A stretch of DNA of 43,315 bases from Pseudomonadota bacterium (GCA_023422955.1 JAFAGG010000043.1:1-43315), one strand, 5' to 3'; shown: positions 33,514 to 42,510, counted from the first letter of the stretch. Notes: generated by a model not told the origin, from the sequence alone. Numbers and translations: made by a program.

Positions 33514-34170
33514 ATGCGATTGATTCTATTGGGGCCGCCCGGCGCCGGAAAAGGCACGCAGGCGAACTTCATCAAAGAAAAATTTAACATTCCCCAGATC
33601 TCGACCGGCGACATGCTGCGCGCCGCCGTCAAGGCCGGCACGCCGCTGGGCCTGGAAGCCAAGAAGGTGATGGATGCGGGTGGACTGGTTTCCGACGAGA
33701 TCATCATCGGCCTGGTCACGGAACGCCTGAAGCAGCCGGATTGCGAAAACGGCTACCTGTTCGACGGCTTTCCGCGCACCATTCCGCAGGCGGAAGCGAT
33801 GAAGGAAGCCGGCGTTGCCATCGACTATGTGCTGGAAATCGAAGTGCCGGACGAGGCCATCGTCGAGCGCATGGTGGGACGCCGCGTGCATGCCGCTTCC
33901 GGAAGAACTTATCACCTCAAATTCAATCCACCCAAGGTGGAAGGCAAGGATGATGCGACCGGGGAAGACTTGATACAGCGCGACGACGACAAGGAAGAAA
34001 CCGTGACCAAGCGGCTGGAGGTGTATCACAGCCAGACCGAAGTGCTGGTCGAGTATTACAACCGTTGGGCGCAGACCGGACAAGCCGGCGCACCGCAGTA
34101 TCGCAAGATATCGGGTGTCGGCCCGGTAGACGAAATACGCGAACGGGCATTTTCTGCCCTGGCGGAATAA
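33514..34170 (+). CDS. adk: Adenylate kinase
   Basis: Catalyses the interconversion ATP + AMP = 2 ADP. The 218-residue protein starts with the P-loop LLGPPGAGKGTQA, followed by the AMP-binding ISTGDMLRAAV, the lid FDGFPRTIPQAEAM region and the long LID domain (GRRVHAASGRTYHLKFNPP, about residues 123-141). It is a long-type adk without the four zinc cysteines. AGGAAA precedes the ATG. A GC hairpin (33446-33452 with 33469-33475) lies in its leader. It ends with an intrinsic terminator. Confidence 0.98.
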   Translation: MRLILLGPPGAGKGTQANFIKEKFNIPQISTGDMLRAAVKAGTPLGLEAKKVMDAGGLVSDEIIIGLVTERLKQPDCENGYLFDGFPRTIPQAEAMKEAGVAIDYVLEIEVPDEAIVERMVGRRVHAASGRTYHLKFNPPKVEGKDDATGEDLIQRDDDKEETVTKRLEVYHSQTEVLVEYYNRWAQTGQAGAPQYRKISGVGPVDEIRERAFSALAE

Positions 34171-34178
34171 AGAAAAAG

Positions 34179-34204
34179 AAAGCGGACCTTGTGTCCGCTT
34201 TTTT
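34179..34204 (+). terminator. Intrinsic terminator after adk
   Basis: AAAGCGGAC (34179-34187), loop CTTGT and GTCCGCTTT (34193-34201) form a perfect 9-base stem ending in a six-base T-run. It ends the lpxK-kdsB-adk group. Confidence 0.92.
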
Positions 34205-34371
34205 GTAGCTGTCGCAAACACGATGCAGCAAGCCCAGACTCACCGGGCGACGTAAGGATTTGCAGGACGCAGCAGACGTCAATGACGAATCGGATTGTTC
34301 ATCCTGATTGGTCTTTGCGTGAACAGATGTGCGTTGTCAAAACTTGGTCGTAACAATGAGGAGGAGTCGAT

Positions 34372-36423
34372 ATGGCAGCAGCTCTGTGGTTTGCAGTGGC
34401 GTGCGGCGTCATTGCCGTGCTCTATGGCTTGATTACTCGAAGCTGGATCCTGAAGCAGGATGCCGGCAATCCCCGCATGCAGGAAATCTCCGCTGCCATC
34501 CAGCAGGGCGCGGCGGCTTATCTGGCGCGCCAGTACCGCACCATCGCGATGGTCGGCGTGGTGCTGCTGATCGTGATTGCGCTTCTCCCCGGACTGGGCA
34601 TATCGACCGCGATCGGTTTTCTGATCGGTGCGGTGCTGTCCGGCGCCTGCGGCTTCATCGGCATGAATGTATCGGTGCGCGCCAATGTACGCACCGCGCA
34701 GGCCGCACATGTGGGCATGAACGAGGCGCTGAACGTGGCATTCAAGGGCGGCGCGATTACCGGCATGCTGGTGGTGGGCCTGGGTTTGCTGGGTGTGAGC
34801 CTGTTTTACTGGGTATTGCAGGCGAACGCGCCGCAGGGCGCAAGCGATGGTGCTGCGCTGCATGACATCCTGAAACCCCTGATCGGACTGGCATTCGGCG
34901 CTTCGCTGATTTCCATCTTCGCGCGCCTGGGCGGCGGTATCTTCACCAAGGGCGCCGATGTCGGCGCCGACCTGGTGGGCAAGGTGGAAGCGGGCATACC
35001 CGAAGACGATCCGCGCAACCCGGCCGTGATCGCGGATAACGTGGGCGACAATGTCGGCGACTGCGCCGGTATGGCGGCCGACCTGTTCGAAACCTATGTG
35101 GTCACGCTGATTGCCACCATGCTGCTGGGCGCGCTGATGATTACCGAAGCACGCACTGAAGCCACGCTGTACCCACTGCTGCTGGGCGGCGTATCCATCC
35201 TTGCCTCCATCGTCGGCGCCTCGCTGGTCAAGGCCAAGCCGGGCAAGAAGATCATGTCGGCCTTGTACACGGGCCTGTGGTGGGCGGCCGGCCTGTCATT
35301 GATAGGCTTTGCCATCGTGACCTGGATCATCCTGCCCGAACCCATGCGCATTCCCATGATGGGTTCGGCCATCGTCGGCATCGCGCTGACCGCGCTCATG
35401 GTCTACATCACCGAGTATTACACCGGCACCGACTTCAAGCCGGTGCAGCATGTGGCGCAGGCGTCTACTACCGGGCATGGCACCAACATCATCGCCGGGC
35501 TGGGCGTGTCGATGCGTTCCACCGCGTGGCCGGTGCTGGCGGTGTGCCTGGCGATTTTCCTGTCGTACTGGATGGGCGGCTTGTATGGCGTGGCGATTGC
35601 TGCAACCGCGATGCTGTCGATGGCCGGCATCGTGGTCGCGCTCGATGCCTACGGCCCGATTACCGATAATGCCGGCGGCATTGCGGAAATGGCCGGCATG
35701 CCGGAATCGGTGCGCGCGATTACCGATCCGCTGGACGCGGTAGGCAATACCACCAAGGCCGTGACCAAGGGATATGCGATCGGCTCGGCGGGCCTGGCCG
35801 CGCTGGTGCTGTTTGCCGACTACACGCATGCGCTGGAAGCGCGCAACATGGCGACGGCGTTCGACCTGTCGAATCCGCGCGTGATCATTGGCCTGTTCAT
35901 AGGCGGGCTGATACCGTATCTGTTCGGTGCGATGGCGATGGAGGCGGTCGGTCGTGCGGCCGGTGCGGTGGTGGTGGAAGTGCGGCGTCAGTTCCGTGAT
36001 ATCAAGGGCATCATGGATGGCAGCGGCAAGCCGGAATACGACAAGGCTGTCGATATGCTGACCACGGCGGCCATCAAGGAAATGGTCGTGCCTTCGCTGC
36101 TGCCGGTCATCGTGCCCATCCTGGTCGGCCTGATCCTGGGACCGGCGGCACTGGGCGGCGTGCTGATGGGTGCGATCGTGACCGGCATCTTCGTCGCGAT
36201 TTCCATGACCACCGGCGGCGGTGCCTGGGACAATGCCAAGAAATATATCGAAGAGGGACATCACGGCGGCAAGGGATCGGATGCGCACAAGGCCGCCGTG
36301 ACCGGCGACACGGTGGGCGATCCTTACAAGGACACGGCCGGTCCGGCGATCAATCCGCTGATCAAGATCATCAATATCGTTGCGTTGCTGATCGTGCCCA
36401 TGCTGCCTGCCGTTACAGGCTAA
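34372..36423 (+). CDS. hppA: Proton-translocating membrane pyrophosphatase
   Basis: Integral membrane enzyme that couples hydrolysis of inorganic pyrophosphate to proton pumping. The protein has 683 residues and about 16 membrane helices. The pyrophosphate site is visible in KGADVGADLVGKVE and EDDPRNPAVIADNVGDNVGD (residues about 193-230). Lys462 in GNTTKAVTKGYAIGSAG is the residue found in K+-independent proton pumps; K+-dependent ones have Ala there. TGAGGAGGAG precedes the ATG. It is transcribed alone and followed by a terminator. Confidence 0.97.
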   Translation: MAAALWFAVACGVIAVLYGLITRSWILKQDAGNPRMQEISAAIQQGAAAYLARQYRTIAMVGVVLLIVIALLPGLGISTAIGFLIGAVLSGACGFIGMNVSVRANVRTAQAAHVGMNEALNVAFKGGAITGMLVVGLGLLGVSLFYWVLQANAPQGASDGAALHDILKPLIGLAFGASLISIFARLGGGIFTKGADVGADLVGKVEAGIPEDDPRNPAVIADNVGDNVGDCAGMAADLFETYVVTLIATMLLGALMITEARTEATLYPLLLGGVSILASIVGASLVKAKPGKKIMSALYTGLWWAAGLSLIGFAIVTWIILPEPMRIPMMGSAIVGIALTALMVYITEYYTGTDFKPVQHVAQASTTGHGTNIIAGLGVSMRSTAWPVLAVCLAIFLSYWMGGLYGVAIAATAMLSMAGIVVALDAYGPITDNAGGIAEMAGMPESVRAITDPLDAVGNTTKAVTKGYAIGSAGLAALVLFADYTHALEARNMATAFDLSNPRVIIGLFIGGLIPYLFGAMAMEAVGRAAGAVVVEVRRQFRDIKGIMDGSGKPEYDKAVDMLTTAAIKEMVVPSLLPVIVPILVGLILGPAALGGVLMGAIVTGIFVAISMTTGGGAWDNAKKYIEEGHHGGKGSDAHKAAVTGDTVGDPYKDTAGPAINPLIKIINIVALLIVPMLPAVTG

Positions 36424-36449
36424 GCTTGCGCACTGCCATCAGGAGATCG

Positions 36450-36476
36450 AGAGGAAGGATGAGTCCTTCCTCTTTT
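36450..36476 (+). terminator. Intrinsic terminator after hppA
   Basis: AGAGGAAGGA (36450-36459) pairs with TCCTTCCTCT (36464-36473), loop TGAG, followed by TTTT. It lies about 27 bases after the hppA stop. The remaining bases to 36713 hold no gene. Confidence 0.88.
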
Positions 36477-36713
36477 CATTTTCATTGCAAGCTTTCGCCT
36501 TAAGCAGCAGGCAACAAGGCGAGTCTCGATGCCGGGCAATGCGGCTCAGGCTGCGAAGCGCGGCGTCTGATTCGCCTGTGCAAGCAGGGTCACATCATCT
36601 TGCATCTGTCCACTATTAATGTTTTTGAAATTGATGTTTCCAAAAAACGGTGTGATGAAATGCCAAACTGGTGTTAAATCCTGCTGGTGCTCATTCACGT
36701 TTCAGGAAGTTGC

Positions 36714-38591
36714 ATGCAAAAGAACAATTTCATGACAGCGCAAGGCCAGCGCAATTTTGCCGGTCCATCTTCATGGAAGGCGCGTTTTCCTGCGCTTGCA
36801 CTCATAGCCGCTCTGGGTTTGCTGGCATCCTGCGCCACCCCACCGCCGCCTTCTTCCCCTGCTGTTGCCGAATCGCCGGCAGTGCCGGGCGGTTTGCCGC
36901 CTGCTCCGGAAGCGCCGAGCGGCTATGAAGAAAAGCCTGTCGTCCAGGCCAAGCGGTACATGGTGGTTGCGGCACATCCGCTCGCCGTGGAGGCCGGCAA
37001 TCGCATGCTGGAAGCCGGCGGTGCCGCCATCGATGCGGCGATTGCAGTACAGATGGTGCTGACGCTGGTCGAACCGCAGTCGTCGGGCATAGGCGGCGGC
37101 GCTTTCATGCTGCACTTCGACGGCACGGAAGTGCGGGCCTACGATGGCAGGGAAACCGCGCCGGCTGCGGCGAATGTTTCTTTGTTTCTCGATGAGCAGG
37201 GAAAGCCGCTGCCTTTTTTTGAGGCAGTCGTGGGAGGTCGCTCGGTCGGAGTGCCTGGCGTCTTGCGCATGCTGGAGTTGGCACATCGGCGTTACGGCCA
37301 GTTGCCTTGGGCCGAATTGTTCGAGCCCGCCATACGCTTGGCGGAAGAAGGTTTTTCTGTCACGCCTCGCCTGGCGACCTTGCTGCAATCCGAGCAGCAC
37401 TTGAAGAAGGATCCGGCCGCCGCCGCCTATTTCTATGACGAACAAGGCAATCCCCGGCCCGTCGGCCATCGCCTGGCGAATCCTGCGCTGGCGCACGTGC
37501 TGCGCGAGATAGCCTCGCAGGGCGCACGCGCTTTCTATGAAGGGCCGATTGCGCGCGATATCGTCTACAAGGTCAGGCGCCACACTGCTGCTCCCGGTTT
37601 GCTGACCGAGAGGGACATGCTGAATTACCGCGCCGTCACCAGGAAGCCGGTTTGCTCCGACTACCGGCAATGGACGGTATGCGGCATGCCGCCGCCTTCA
37701 TCCGGCGGCATCGCGATTGCGCAGATGCTTGGCATCCTGTCGCATACCGGCATACAAAAGCATCCGCCACGCCAGAATGGATTGCAGGCCGAGGCGGTGC
37801 ACCTGTTTTCGGAAGCGGGGCGCCTGGCTTACGCAGACCGGGACCGTTATGTCGCCGACACCGATTTCGTGGCTTTGCCCGGCGGCAGTGTCCAGCCGCT
37901 GATAGACCGGAAATACCTGGCATGGCGCGCTGGCCAGATCGGTCCGCAATCCATAGGCAAGGCTAGCGCCGGTTATCCGCTGGGCATAGAAATGGCGGCC
38001 GGCGACGATCGTTCGCTGGAACGTCCCTCCACATCGCATCTCTCGGTCGTGGACCGCTATGGCAATGCGCTGTCCATGACGACGTCCATTGAGGCGGCAT
38101 TCGGCTCTCGCCAGATGGTGCATGGTTTTCTGCTCAATAATCAGATGACTGATTTTTCTTTCGCCGCCAGCGATGAGCATGGACCCATCGCCAACCGCAT
38201 CGAAGGCGGCAAGCGGCCCCGCAGCGCCATGGCCCCCACGCTGGTGTTTGATAAGCGCAGCGGCGAGCTGGTCATGGCGATCGGTTCGCCCGGCGGTTCC
38301 GCCATCATCAACTATGTAGCCAAGGTGCTGGTCGCCACCCTGGACTGGGACTTGAACATTCAGCAGGCCATCAGCCTGCCCAATTTCGGCAGCCGTAACG
38401 GCCCTACCGAACTGGAGCAGGATCATGTATCTCCTGTGCTGATTCAAGAACTGGAAGCGAAGGGGCATACGGTGCGGGTCATGCCCCAGACTTCCGGTCT
38501 GCACGGCATCTTCCGGATTTCATCCGGCCTGGCTTCGGTGTGGTCGGGCGGTGCCGATCCGCGCCGTGAGGGTATCGCTCTGGGTCAGTAG
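36714..38591 (+). CDS. ggt: Gamma-glutamyltransferase, lipoprotein form
   Basis: Cleaves the gamma-glutamyl bond of glutathione and related peptides in the periplasm. The precursor has 625 residues and splits itself before Thr440 (SER-THR-SER-HIS-LEU context, SVVDRYGNALSMTTSIEAAF following), giving a large and a small subunit. Other family signs are SSGIGGGAFMLHFDG, the Arg in YDGRETAPA, and IGSPGGSAIINYV. The N-terminus has a lipobox LLASC (Cys40) followed by a Pro-rich linker, so it is probably a lipoprotein, with Ala at +2 favouring the outer membrane. I chose the ATG at 36714, which has CAGGAAG at good spacing; the frame begins at a GTG at 36687. Confidence 0.93.
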   Translation: MQKNNFMTAQGQRNFAGPSSWKARFPALALIAALGLLASCATPPPPSSPAVAESPAVPGGLPPAPEAPSGYEEKPVVQAKRYMVVAAHPLAVEAGNRMLEAGGAAIDAAIAVQMVLTLVEPQSSGIGGGAFMLHFDGTEVRAYDGRETAPAAANVSLFLDEQGKPLPFFEAVVGGRSVGVPGVLRMLELAHRRYGQLPWAELFEPAIRLAEEGFSVTPRLATLLQSEQHLKKDPAAAAYFYDEQGNPRPVGHRLANPALAHVLREIASQGARAFYEGPIARDIVYKVRRHTAAPGLLTERDMLNYRAVTRKPVCSDYRQWTVCGMPPPSSGGIAIAQMLGILSHTGIQKHPPRQNGLQAEAVHLFSEAGRLAYADRDRYVADTDFVALPGGSVQPLIDRKYLAWRAGQIGPQSIGKASAGYPLGIEMAAGDDRSLERPSTSHLSVVDRYGNALSMTTSIEAAFGSRQMVHGFLLNNQMTDFSFAASDEHGPIANRIEGGKRPRSAMAPTLVFDKRSGELVMAIGSPGGSAIINYVAKVLVATLDWDLNIQQAISLPNFGSRNGPTELEQDHVSPVLIQELEAKGHTVRVMPQTSGLHGIFRISSGLASVWSGGADPRREGIALGQ

Positions 38592-38605
38592 CGTGGCCGC
38601 CACGT

Positions 38606-38637
38606 CGCCGGCCGATTTCGGCCGCGAGGCGCTTTTT
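38606..38637 (+). terminator. Probable terminator after ggt
   Basis: CGCC-GGCCG (38606-38614) and CGGCC-gcga-GGCG (38619-38631) pair with a 4-base bulge, followed by CTTTTT. It is imperfect but GC-rich and lies 15 bases after the ggt stop. Confidence 0.45.
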
Positions 38638-38682
38638 CAAAGCAGTGTTGTCCTGTTACTCTCCTGAGATGGGAGTAAAACA

Positions 38683-39885
38683 ATGAAAACAGGATTGATA
38701 CTGACGGGAGGCGGTGCGCGCGCAGCCTATCAGGCTGGCGTACTGGAGGCGGTGTCTTCCCTGTTGCGCGAAGCCGGCTGGCCGGCGCAGAAAAATCCCT
38801 TCGATATCCTCTGCGGCACCTCGGCCGGCGCCTTGAATGCCACCATCCTCGCTTGCCGGGCCGATGACTTCAGCGAAGGCGTGGAAATCCTGCGGAATGT
38901 ATGGAACGAGATCGAGGCCGCCCAGGTTTACCGGGTTGATCCGCTGGGCATCGTGAGCACGGGCAGTCGCTGGCTGTCGCAGCTTTCATTCGGCTGGCTG
39001 TCGCGCAAGTGGCACAATGCTCGCCCCAGTTCGCTGCTGGATAATACGCCGCTGGTAGACCAGTTGCATCGCCTGCTGGATCTGCCGCGCCTGGATGCGG
39101 CATTCGAAGGCGGCGCGCTGCATGCGCTGGCCGTCACCGCTTCTTCCTATACGCACGGTCATCACATCACCTTTTACCAGGCGGCAGAAGGCGCATTGCC
39201 CTGGCAGCGCAAGCAGCGTTTCGTCTGGCGGGATCAGATCGGGGTCCAGCACCTGCTGGCGTCGTCGGCGATTCCCATCATTTTTCCTGCGGTGCCCCTG
39301 TACTGCGACGGCCGGATCGAATATTGCGGCGATGGTGCAATGCGGCAGGTTGCGCCGATTTCGCCCGCCATTCACCTGGGCGCCGACAAGGTTTTCGTGA
39401 TCGGTGCGGATCGCCTGGCGACCGGCGTTCAATCCGTGGAGGGCGGACTCATGGTTTATCCCACGCTCGCGCAGGTGGCCGGCCATGCAATGTCCAGCAT
39501 TTTTCTCGACACGCTGGCCGCCGACATGGATAGGCTGGAAAGGATCAACAAGCTGGTCGCCGTGCTCACCCCGGAGCAACGCGCGCAAAGCGGTTTGCGG
39601 TCGATAGAGATGCTGGTGATTTCTCCGTCGGAGCCGCTGGAAGAAATCGCCACTCGCCATGTCGCCAGCCTGCCGCGCACCATACGCGCTCTTTTGAGTG
39701 GCATCGGCGCAACGGAAAGGCATGGCAGTGCCCTGGCATCTTATCTGCTATTTGAAGCCAGTTATGCCCGAGAGCTGATGTCCCTGGGGCAGCGCGATAC
39801 CTTCCAGCGGCGTGAAGATGTGCTTGCCTTTTTTAACGCTGAACATAAAACAAGCCATCCGCTTCCCTTGCAGCAAATTGCTTAG
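38683..39885 (+). CDS. Patatin-like phospholipase
   Basis: A 400-residue protein of the patatin-like lipid acyl hydrolase family. The oxyanion-hole motif GGGARAAYQAG is at residues 9-19, the catalytic Ser47 in GTSAGA and the catalytic Asp217 in CGDGAMRQ, so the dyad is intact. There is no signal peptide, indicating an intracellular enzyme. The C-terminal region (about 260-400) is family-specific, with no other recognised domain. GGGAGT precedes the ATG. The gene follows ggt by 91 bases but a terminator-like hairpin intervenes. Its substrate is unknown; membrane lipid turnover or storage-granule related roles are known in the family. Confidence 0.9.
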   Translation: MKTGLILTGGGARAAYQAGVLEAVSSLLREAGWPAQKNPFDILCGTSAGALNATILACRADDFSEGVEILRNVWNEIEAAQVYRVDPLGIVSTGSRWLSQLSFGWLSRKWHNARPSSLLDNTPLVDQLHRLLDLPRLDAAFEGGALHALAVTASSYTHGHHITFYQAAEGALPWQRKQRFVWRDQIGVQHLLASSAIPIIFPAVPLYCDGRIEYCGDGAMRQVAPISPAIHLGADKVFVIGADRLATGVQSVEGGLMVYPTLAQVAGHAMSSIFLDTLAADMDRLERINKLVAVLTPEQRAQSGLRSIEMLVISPSEPLEEIATRHVASLPRTIRALLSGIGATERHGSALASYLLFEASYARELMSLGQRDTFQRREDVLAFFNAEHKTSHPLPLQQIA

Positions 39886-39985
39886 GTTCTTTGGGGCCGG
39901 TGAGGGGCGGCAAGGGGACTTGCTTCCCTTTAGGCAACAAGCTAATCTATTTTGCCTCGAGTAATTTTGCAAAAAATGCAAGCGG

Positions 39986-40534
39986 ATGATGCGGCAGCTG
40001 TCTGATGCAGGTTCAAGCCGACGTTTTTCATTTCCCCTTTTTCAATTTGCTGATTGCGTTCCGGACGCCGTGAATATTTACCAACTCAGCTCGCCTGCCA
40101 TCCATGATCCTGCACCTTTCGAGATAGTGCAGGAACTGGCATTGCTGGAGCACGTGCCAGCCAATGTTGCGCAGTCGATAAGGGCTTTCCGGGTAGTGGC
40201 TCTGCAGGATGAAGCCAGGCGCATAGGCCATCATTTTCTTTACGTCCATTGTGCCAGCGCGGCGACGCGCCAGCAGGTGCTGACGTGCATTGCCGATGCC
40301 TTCCACTTGCCGCCTACCTTGTGCAAGACCGTGCAAGGCCTGGCAGCCTGCCTGACCCGGCAGATTTTCCAGGCAGGGGTTCAGTCGGGTTTTGTGGTGG
40401 TGCTGGAGCAGCTGCCCAATACGCCGCATTTTGATCGCGAGGCGCGCGAAACCTTGCTGGACGTATTTCGTGATGCTGCCGATTTCTGGGCTGGCAAAAA
40501 AGTCCCATTCCGCACGTTTTATTCCTTCAGCTGA
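39986..40534 (+). CDS. Barstar-like protein lacking key aspartates
   Basis: A 182-residue protein. Its C-terminal half (about 83-182) follows the barstar (barnase inhibitor) fold pattern: strand HHFLYVHCAS, helix TRQQVLTCIADAFHLP, CKTVQGLAACLT, strand GFVVVLEQLPN, helix ARETLLDVFRDAADFWA and the terminal FRTFYSF. In true barstar the second helix is Tyr-Tyr-Gly-Glu-Asn and carries Asp35 and Asp39, which contact barnase; aligned on the common Cys-Leu, these are Gln117 and Ala121 here. The N-terminal 80 residues have no recognised domain. There is no barnase-type nuclease gene nearby. The start is uncertain; ATG at 39986 or 39989, with a weak ribosome binding site. Confidence 0.65.
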   Translation: MMRQLSDAGSSRRFSFPLFQFADCVPDAVNIYQLSSPAIHDPAPFEIVQELALLEHVPANVAQSIRAFRVVALQDEARRIGHHFLYVHCASAATRQQVLTCIADAFHLPPTLCKTVQGLAACLTRQIFQAGVQSGFVVVLEQLPNTPHFDREARETLLDVFRDAADFWAGKKVPFRTFYSFS

Positions 40535-40580
40535 TTTCCCTTCCCGCACATTAGCTGCCGGGCGGCGCAAGTCTATCGGT

Positions 40581-40586
40581 TACAAT
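40581..40586 (+). promoter_or_regulatory. Candidate -10 element of purN
   Basis: TACAAT lies 7 bases before the purN ATG, so a start site at the usual distance would give a leaderless or nearly leaderless mRNA. No Shine-Dalgarno sequence is present between it and the ATG, which fits this reading. No clear -35 box is visible. Confidence 0.4.
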
Positions 40587-40593
40587 GCGCGCC

Positions 40594-41199
40594 ATGAAAA
40601 ACATCGTGATCCTGATTTCCGGTCGCGGCAGCAATATGCAGGCTCTCGTTCGCGCCGCTCGCGAAGAAAATTGGCCGGCACGGATCCAGGCGGTGATCAG
40701 TAATCGCAGCGATGCAGCAGGTTTGGATTTTGCAAGGGAGCAGGGCATACCGGTGCAAGCGATATGTCACGGCGACTATGCGACGCGGGAAGCCTTCGAT
40801 CTGGCCTTGCAGGAAGCGATCGATCAGTACGCGCCGGACTTGCTGGTGCTGGCCGGTTTCATGCGGATTCTGACGCCTGCGTTTATCGCGCATTACGCCG
40901 GTCGCATGCTGAACATACATCCGTCGTTATTGCCGAATTTCCCCGGGCTGCATACGCATCGTCGGGCACTCGAAGCGGGTGTCGCCCTGCATGGCGCTAC
41001 CGTGCATTTTGTGACCAATGAACTCGATCACGGCCCCCAGGTCTTGCAGGCCGAGGTGCCGGTATTGCAGGGCGATACCGAAGAAAGCCTGGCACAGCGC
41101 GTGCTGGAACAGGAACACATCATTTATCCGCGCGCAGTGCGCTGGTTCATGGAAGGTCGGCTGGATGCACTGGCACGCGAAGCCGCCGCCTGTAATTAA
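40594..41199 (+). CDS. purN: Phosphoribosylglycinamide formyltransferase PurN
   Basis: Adds a formyl group from 10-formyltetrahydrofolate to glycinamide ribonucleotide (step 3 of purine synthesis). The protein has 201 residues. Family signs are ILISGRGSNMQAL at the N-terminus, the catalytic region MLNIHPSLLPNFPGLHTH with the conserved Asn and His, and the Asp in NELDHGPQV. I chose the ATG at 40594 (MKNIVIL); an upstream ATG at 40585 lies within the TACAAT element. No Shine-Dalgarno sequence is seen. A small GC hairpin follows the stop. Confidence 0.96.
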   Translation: MKNIVILISGRGSNMQALVRAAREENWPARIQAVISNRSDAAGLDFAREQGIPVQAICHGDYATREAFDLALQEAIDQYAPDLLVLAGFMRILTPAFIAHYAGRMLNIHPSLLPNFPGLHTHRRALEAGVALHGATVHFVTNELDHGPQVLQAEVPVLQGDTEESLAQRVLEQEHIIYPRAVRWFMEGRLDALAREAAACN

Positions 41200-41205
41200 C
41201 AAAAT

Positions 41206-41222
41206 GGCGGCGCATTGCCGCC
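41206..41222 (+). terminator. Weak hairpin between purN and the RsmB-like gene
   Basis: GGCGGC (41206-41211), loop GCATT and GCCGCC (41217-41222) form a 6-base GC stem, followed by a loose pyrimidine run. It could partly end purN transcription or act as an attenuator before the next gene. Confidence 0.4.
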
Positions 41223-41247
41223 GACTTCTTTTATCCGAAAGTTTTAC

Positions 41248-42510
41248 ATGAGAATGTCTCCCGTCGTGATCCATCATACCGAGCAAGTGCTGCGCGAAGT
41301 ACTGCGCTTCATTGGCCCGGCTGATGTCAGCCTGTCCCGCTATTTTCGCGACAATCCCAAACTGGGTTCGCGCGAGCGTGGCCTGGTGGCCGAAGCGATC
41401 TATGCGATCTTGCGCAACAAGCTGGTCTATACCAATCTTGCGGAATCCGGGGTAGGACCAGCGATGCGGCGCATGGCGCTGATCGGTCTGGCCGATACGG
41501 CGGGCGTCGAAGCCATTGCCGGTCTGGAGGAGGAAGAGCGCGCGTGGTTGGCGCGGGTGCTTCTTATCGATCGCAATGCCATGTTGCCGCAACTGCGGGC
41601 GAACATGCCGAAATGGCTGTTCGACAAGCTGGTGGAAAAATACGGGCAAGACGAAGCGCTGGTACTGATCGATGCGCTTAATCAGCCCGCGCCGCTCGAT
41701 CTGCGGGTGAATACGCTCAAGGCCAGCAGGGAGGATGTACTGGCCAGCTTGCAGGCTGCTCAAATTCAGGCTGCGCCGACTCCTTATTCTCCGCTGGGAG
41801 TTCGCCTGGCCGGTAAGCCTGCCTTGCAGCGCGTGCCCTTGTTTCTGGAAGGGGCGATCGAAGTGCAGGATGAGGGCAGCCAGTTGCTGTCCCTGTTGCT
41901 GGCGGCTCGGCGTGGGGAAATGGTGGTGGATTTCTGCGCGGGAGCCGGCGGCAAGACGCTGGCGCTGGGCGCGGCGATGCGCAATACCGGTCGGCTTTAT
42001 GCGTTTGACGTATCGGAAAAGCGCCTGGCCAAGCTCAAGCCGCGTCTGGCCAGAAGCGGACTGTCCAACGTACATCCCACCGTGATTGCTCATGAAAACG
42101 ATGCCAAGGTTAAACGGCTGGCGGGCAAGATAGATCGGGTATTGGTCGACGCACCTTGCACCGGCCTGGGAACCCTGCGCCGCAATCCCGACATGAAGTG
42201 GCGCCAGACGCCGGAAGCGGTCGCGGAAATGAATGTCAAGCAGAGCGCCATTCTCGCCAGCGCCTCGCGGCTGGTGAAGCCGGGCGGACGCCTGGTTTAT
42301 GCGACCTGCAGCATACTCGATGAAGAAAACGAAGCCATCATCGCGTCTTTTCTGGCCGCTCATCCCGCTTTTGTGCTGGTACCGGCGGGAGAAATATTGG
42401 CTGAACACAAGGCACCGCTCGACATGCAAGACTATTTGAAACTCGCACCTCATCGGCATCAGACGGATGGATTCTTTGCTGCCGTGATGGAGCGTAAAAA
42501 AGCGGAATAG
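41248..42510 (+). CDS. RsmB-type RNA (cytosine-5) methyltransferase
   Basis: S-adenosylmethionine-dependent RNA methyltransferase of the RsmB/NOP2 class. The protein has 420 residues. An N-terminal helical domain (about 1-140, NusB-like in position) precedes the catalytic domain. Motif I is VVDFCAGAGGKTLALG (about 230-245), and the two active-site cysteines are in DAPCTGLGTLRRNPDMKW and YATCSILDEENE. In E. coli RsmB methylates C967 of 16S rRNA; this protein could also be one of the other NOP-family members, so the target is inferred. I chose the ATG at 41248 (MRMSPVV); the frame opens at 41215. It lies 48 bases after purN. Confidence 0.92.
   Translation: MRMSPVVIHHTEQVLREVLRFIGPADVSLSRYFRDNPKLGSRERGLVAEAIYAILRNKLVYTNLAESGVGPAMRRMALIGLADTAGVEAIAGLEEEERAWLARVLLIDRNAMLPQLRANMPKWLFDKLVEKYGQDEALVLIDALNQPAPLDLRVNTLKASREDVLASLQAAQIQAAPTPYSPLGVRLAGKPALQRVPLFLEGAIEVQDEGSQLLSLLLAARRGEMVVDFCAGAGGKTLALGAAMRNTGRLYAFDVSEKRLAKLKPRLARSGLSNVHPTVIAHENDAKVKRLAGKIDRVLVDAPCTGLGTLRRNPDMKWRQTPEAVAEMNVKQSAILASASRLVKPGGRLVYATCSILDEENEAIIASFLAAHPAFVLVPAGEILAEHKAPLDMQDYLKLAPHRHQTDGFFAAVMERKKAE

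Noticed and set aside
40927..42459. Minus-strand frame of 510 codons opposite purN and the RsmB-like gene
   Set aside because: Both plus-strand genes have complete catalytic motifs; the minus frame has none and is an antisense shadow.
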